From assembly GCA_029556005.1 (NCBI GenBank), contig JAKQGT010000225.1, positions 1 through 9,882 of the forward strand: 9,882 nt of DNA. Direction: 5' to 3'. This document shows positions 9,129 through 9,882 of this stretch, in pieces. Within the stretch, counting starts at the first letter, position 1, and each line of letters starts with the position of its first letter. The DNA is from Chlamydiota bacterium (GTDB taxonomy: Bacteria; Chlamydiota; Chlamydiia; Chlamydiales; Simkaniaceae). The notes beneath the pieces are model-generated. The model had not been told where the DNA came from. It saw only the letters and a list, made by a program, of their open reading frames with translations, and did not search any database. The translations under genes were made by a program, and so were the position numbers.

Positions 9129-9882
9129 TTAGAAATTGACTTCAGCGCCTGCTGTGAGTCCGTGTAAACCTGTTAAGCTGTTAGTATGCAAATTGGTTCT
9201 TCCATCCCCAAGATTTCCCCCTTGATGTCGATAGACATAATGGAGGTTTTGGAAAATATTCAGTTCATAAAGGGCATAGAGGGAGAATCCCCAAGCATCA
9301 AACATTTTTCCGTACTTGGGTCCAAAGGAGAGCTGGAAGTGGGGAACCAGGCGTTTTTCACTGCTATGGAGGTTTTGGACGTTGAAAGGAGGTTCACTGA
9401 GTGAAAAGACTTCATCTCGGAAATGATTTTTATACTGTCCGTAAAGCAGGGCTGCTGTGAATGTACTTGCTAACCCAAACCCTTTCCCCAAATACCATTC
9501 TCCTTCAAGTCCTGTGCGGAGCCCAATATTCCAAAAAGACCAAGAGATATGTGTGATATTGTTACGTCCTGTTGTTGGGGGAACGATTCCAAAATAATGG
9601 ATTTTCCAATCCTGCTCAAGCCATCCTCCAGTGACACCAAACAGATAGCGCATGATGAGATATTTATCTAACAAGAATTTCTTGGCTAAGAGTAAGTTTC
9701 CCATTTGGTAACTTAAGTCTATATGACTGCGCGCACGCGCAAGACCGGTAGATGTAGACTCGGGAGTGGTACTGTTCAGGGATTGTAAAGCGGGGCGAGA
9801 GGCTGCATTAGATCCATCCGCAGAGTAATAAGTATAGTTTCCTTCCAATTCCCAGCGGTAGGGAGTAAAGCGCCACCCCGCT
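9129..9882 (-). CDS. MOMP-like (Lpg1974-type) outer membrane beta-barrel protein, C-terminal 250 residues
   Basis: The reading frame is open to the right edge, so the start and any signal peptide lie outside the window. A TTG at 9848 is in frame but is internal: the preceding codons read AGWRFTPYRWE and continue the protein. The fragment has alternating polar and hydrophobic residues with many aromatics, as in transmembrane beta strands. Examples are WRFTPYRWELEGNYTYYS, ISWSFWNIGLRTGLEGEWYL, GLASTFTAALLYGQY and FSLYALYELNIF. It ends in Phe (TAGAEVNF), the usual outer-membrane barrel terminus. The GLRTGLEGEWYLGKGFGL and ALLYGQY stretches resemble the Legionella Lpg1974/MOMP-like pore family, expanded in environmental chlamydiae. 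A porin role is inference. It converges on rpsI, with the stop 16 bases beyond the plus-strand terminator. No terminator of its own is seen. Confidence 0.75.
   Translation of the reverse strand, partial: AGWRFTPYRWELEGNYTYYSADGSNAASRPALQSLNSTTPESTSTGLARARSHIDLSYQMGNLLLAKKFLLDKYLIMRYLFGVTGGWLEQDWKIHYFGIVPPTTGRNNITHISWSFWNIGLRTGLEGEWYLGKGFGLASTFTAALLYGQYKNHFRDEVFSLSEPPFNVQNLHSSEKRLVPHFQLSFGPKYGKMFDAWGFSLYALYELNIFQNLHYVYRHQGGNLGDGRTNLHTNSLTGLHGLTAGAEVNF

Noticed and set aside
9726..9741. A GC-rich near-palindrome (GCGCGCACGCGC) in the outer membrane protein gene
   Set aside because: It is explained by alternating Ala and Arg codons (LARARS) in the coding strand; no binding site or repeat copies were seen.

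Overview
The window looks like part of a chromosome of an intracellular bacterium of the phylum Chlamydiae, probably one of the environmental or amoeba-associated lineages rather than the genus Chlamydia. Several things point this way. The glycogen branching enzyme carries stretches I associate with chlamydial GlgB, such as AHDPYAF and DGLRVDAVSSM. Ribosomal protein L13 has the RGKHKVTFTPHV...DGVIVVNAE stretch seen in chlamydial L13. The right edge holds a barrel protein of the Lpg1974/MOMP-like type, a family expanded in environmental chlamydiae. There are also small hydrophobic proteins that I do not recognise. The gene order (glgB beside ligA, miaB close to rplM-rpsI) does not match Chlamydia trachomatis as I remember it. 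Genus-level placement is inference.

Layout from left to right. A gene on the minus strand runs off the left edge (1-536); its product is not recognised. A very AT-rich divergent promoter region (537-681) separates it from a plus-strand block of glgB (branching enzyme), ligA (NAD+-dependent DNA ligase, overlapping glgB by 4 bp) and a small four-helix membrane protein. That block meets a convergent minus-strand block at about 5370. In transcription order the minus block is two small unknown membrane proteins (7802-7311 and 7235-6792) followed by miaB (6693-5377), which appears to have its own promoter. A second divergent AT-rich region (7803-8015) separates the block from the plus-strand ribosomal protein operon rplM-rpsI. 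After rpsI come about 200 bases without a convincing gene, ending in a strong intrinsic terminator. This stretch has its own plausible promoter and two hairpins and may encode a small RNA. A convergent outer membrane protein gene then runs off the right edge.

Most of the window is housekeeping: glycogen synthesis, DNA joining, tRNA modification at A37, and ribosome assembly. The less ordinary parts are the rpsI-downstream region, the pair of unknown hydrophobic proteins (possibly inclusion-membrane-like, which is only a hypothesis), the unrecognised left-edge gene, and hairpins that coincide with the stop codons of several genes. I found no tRNA, rRNA, insertion sequence, CRISPR array or phage gene. 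I did not find a clearly new multi-gene system.
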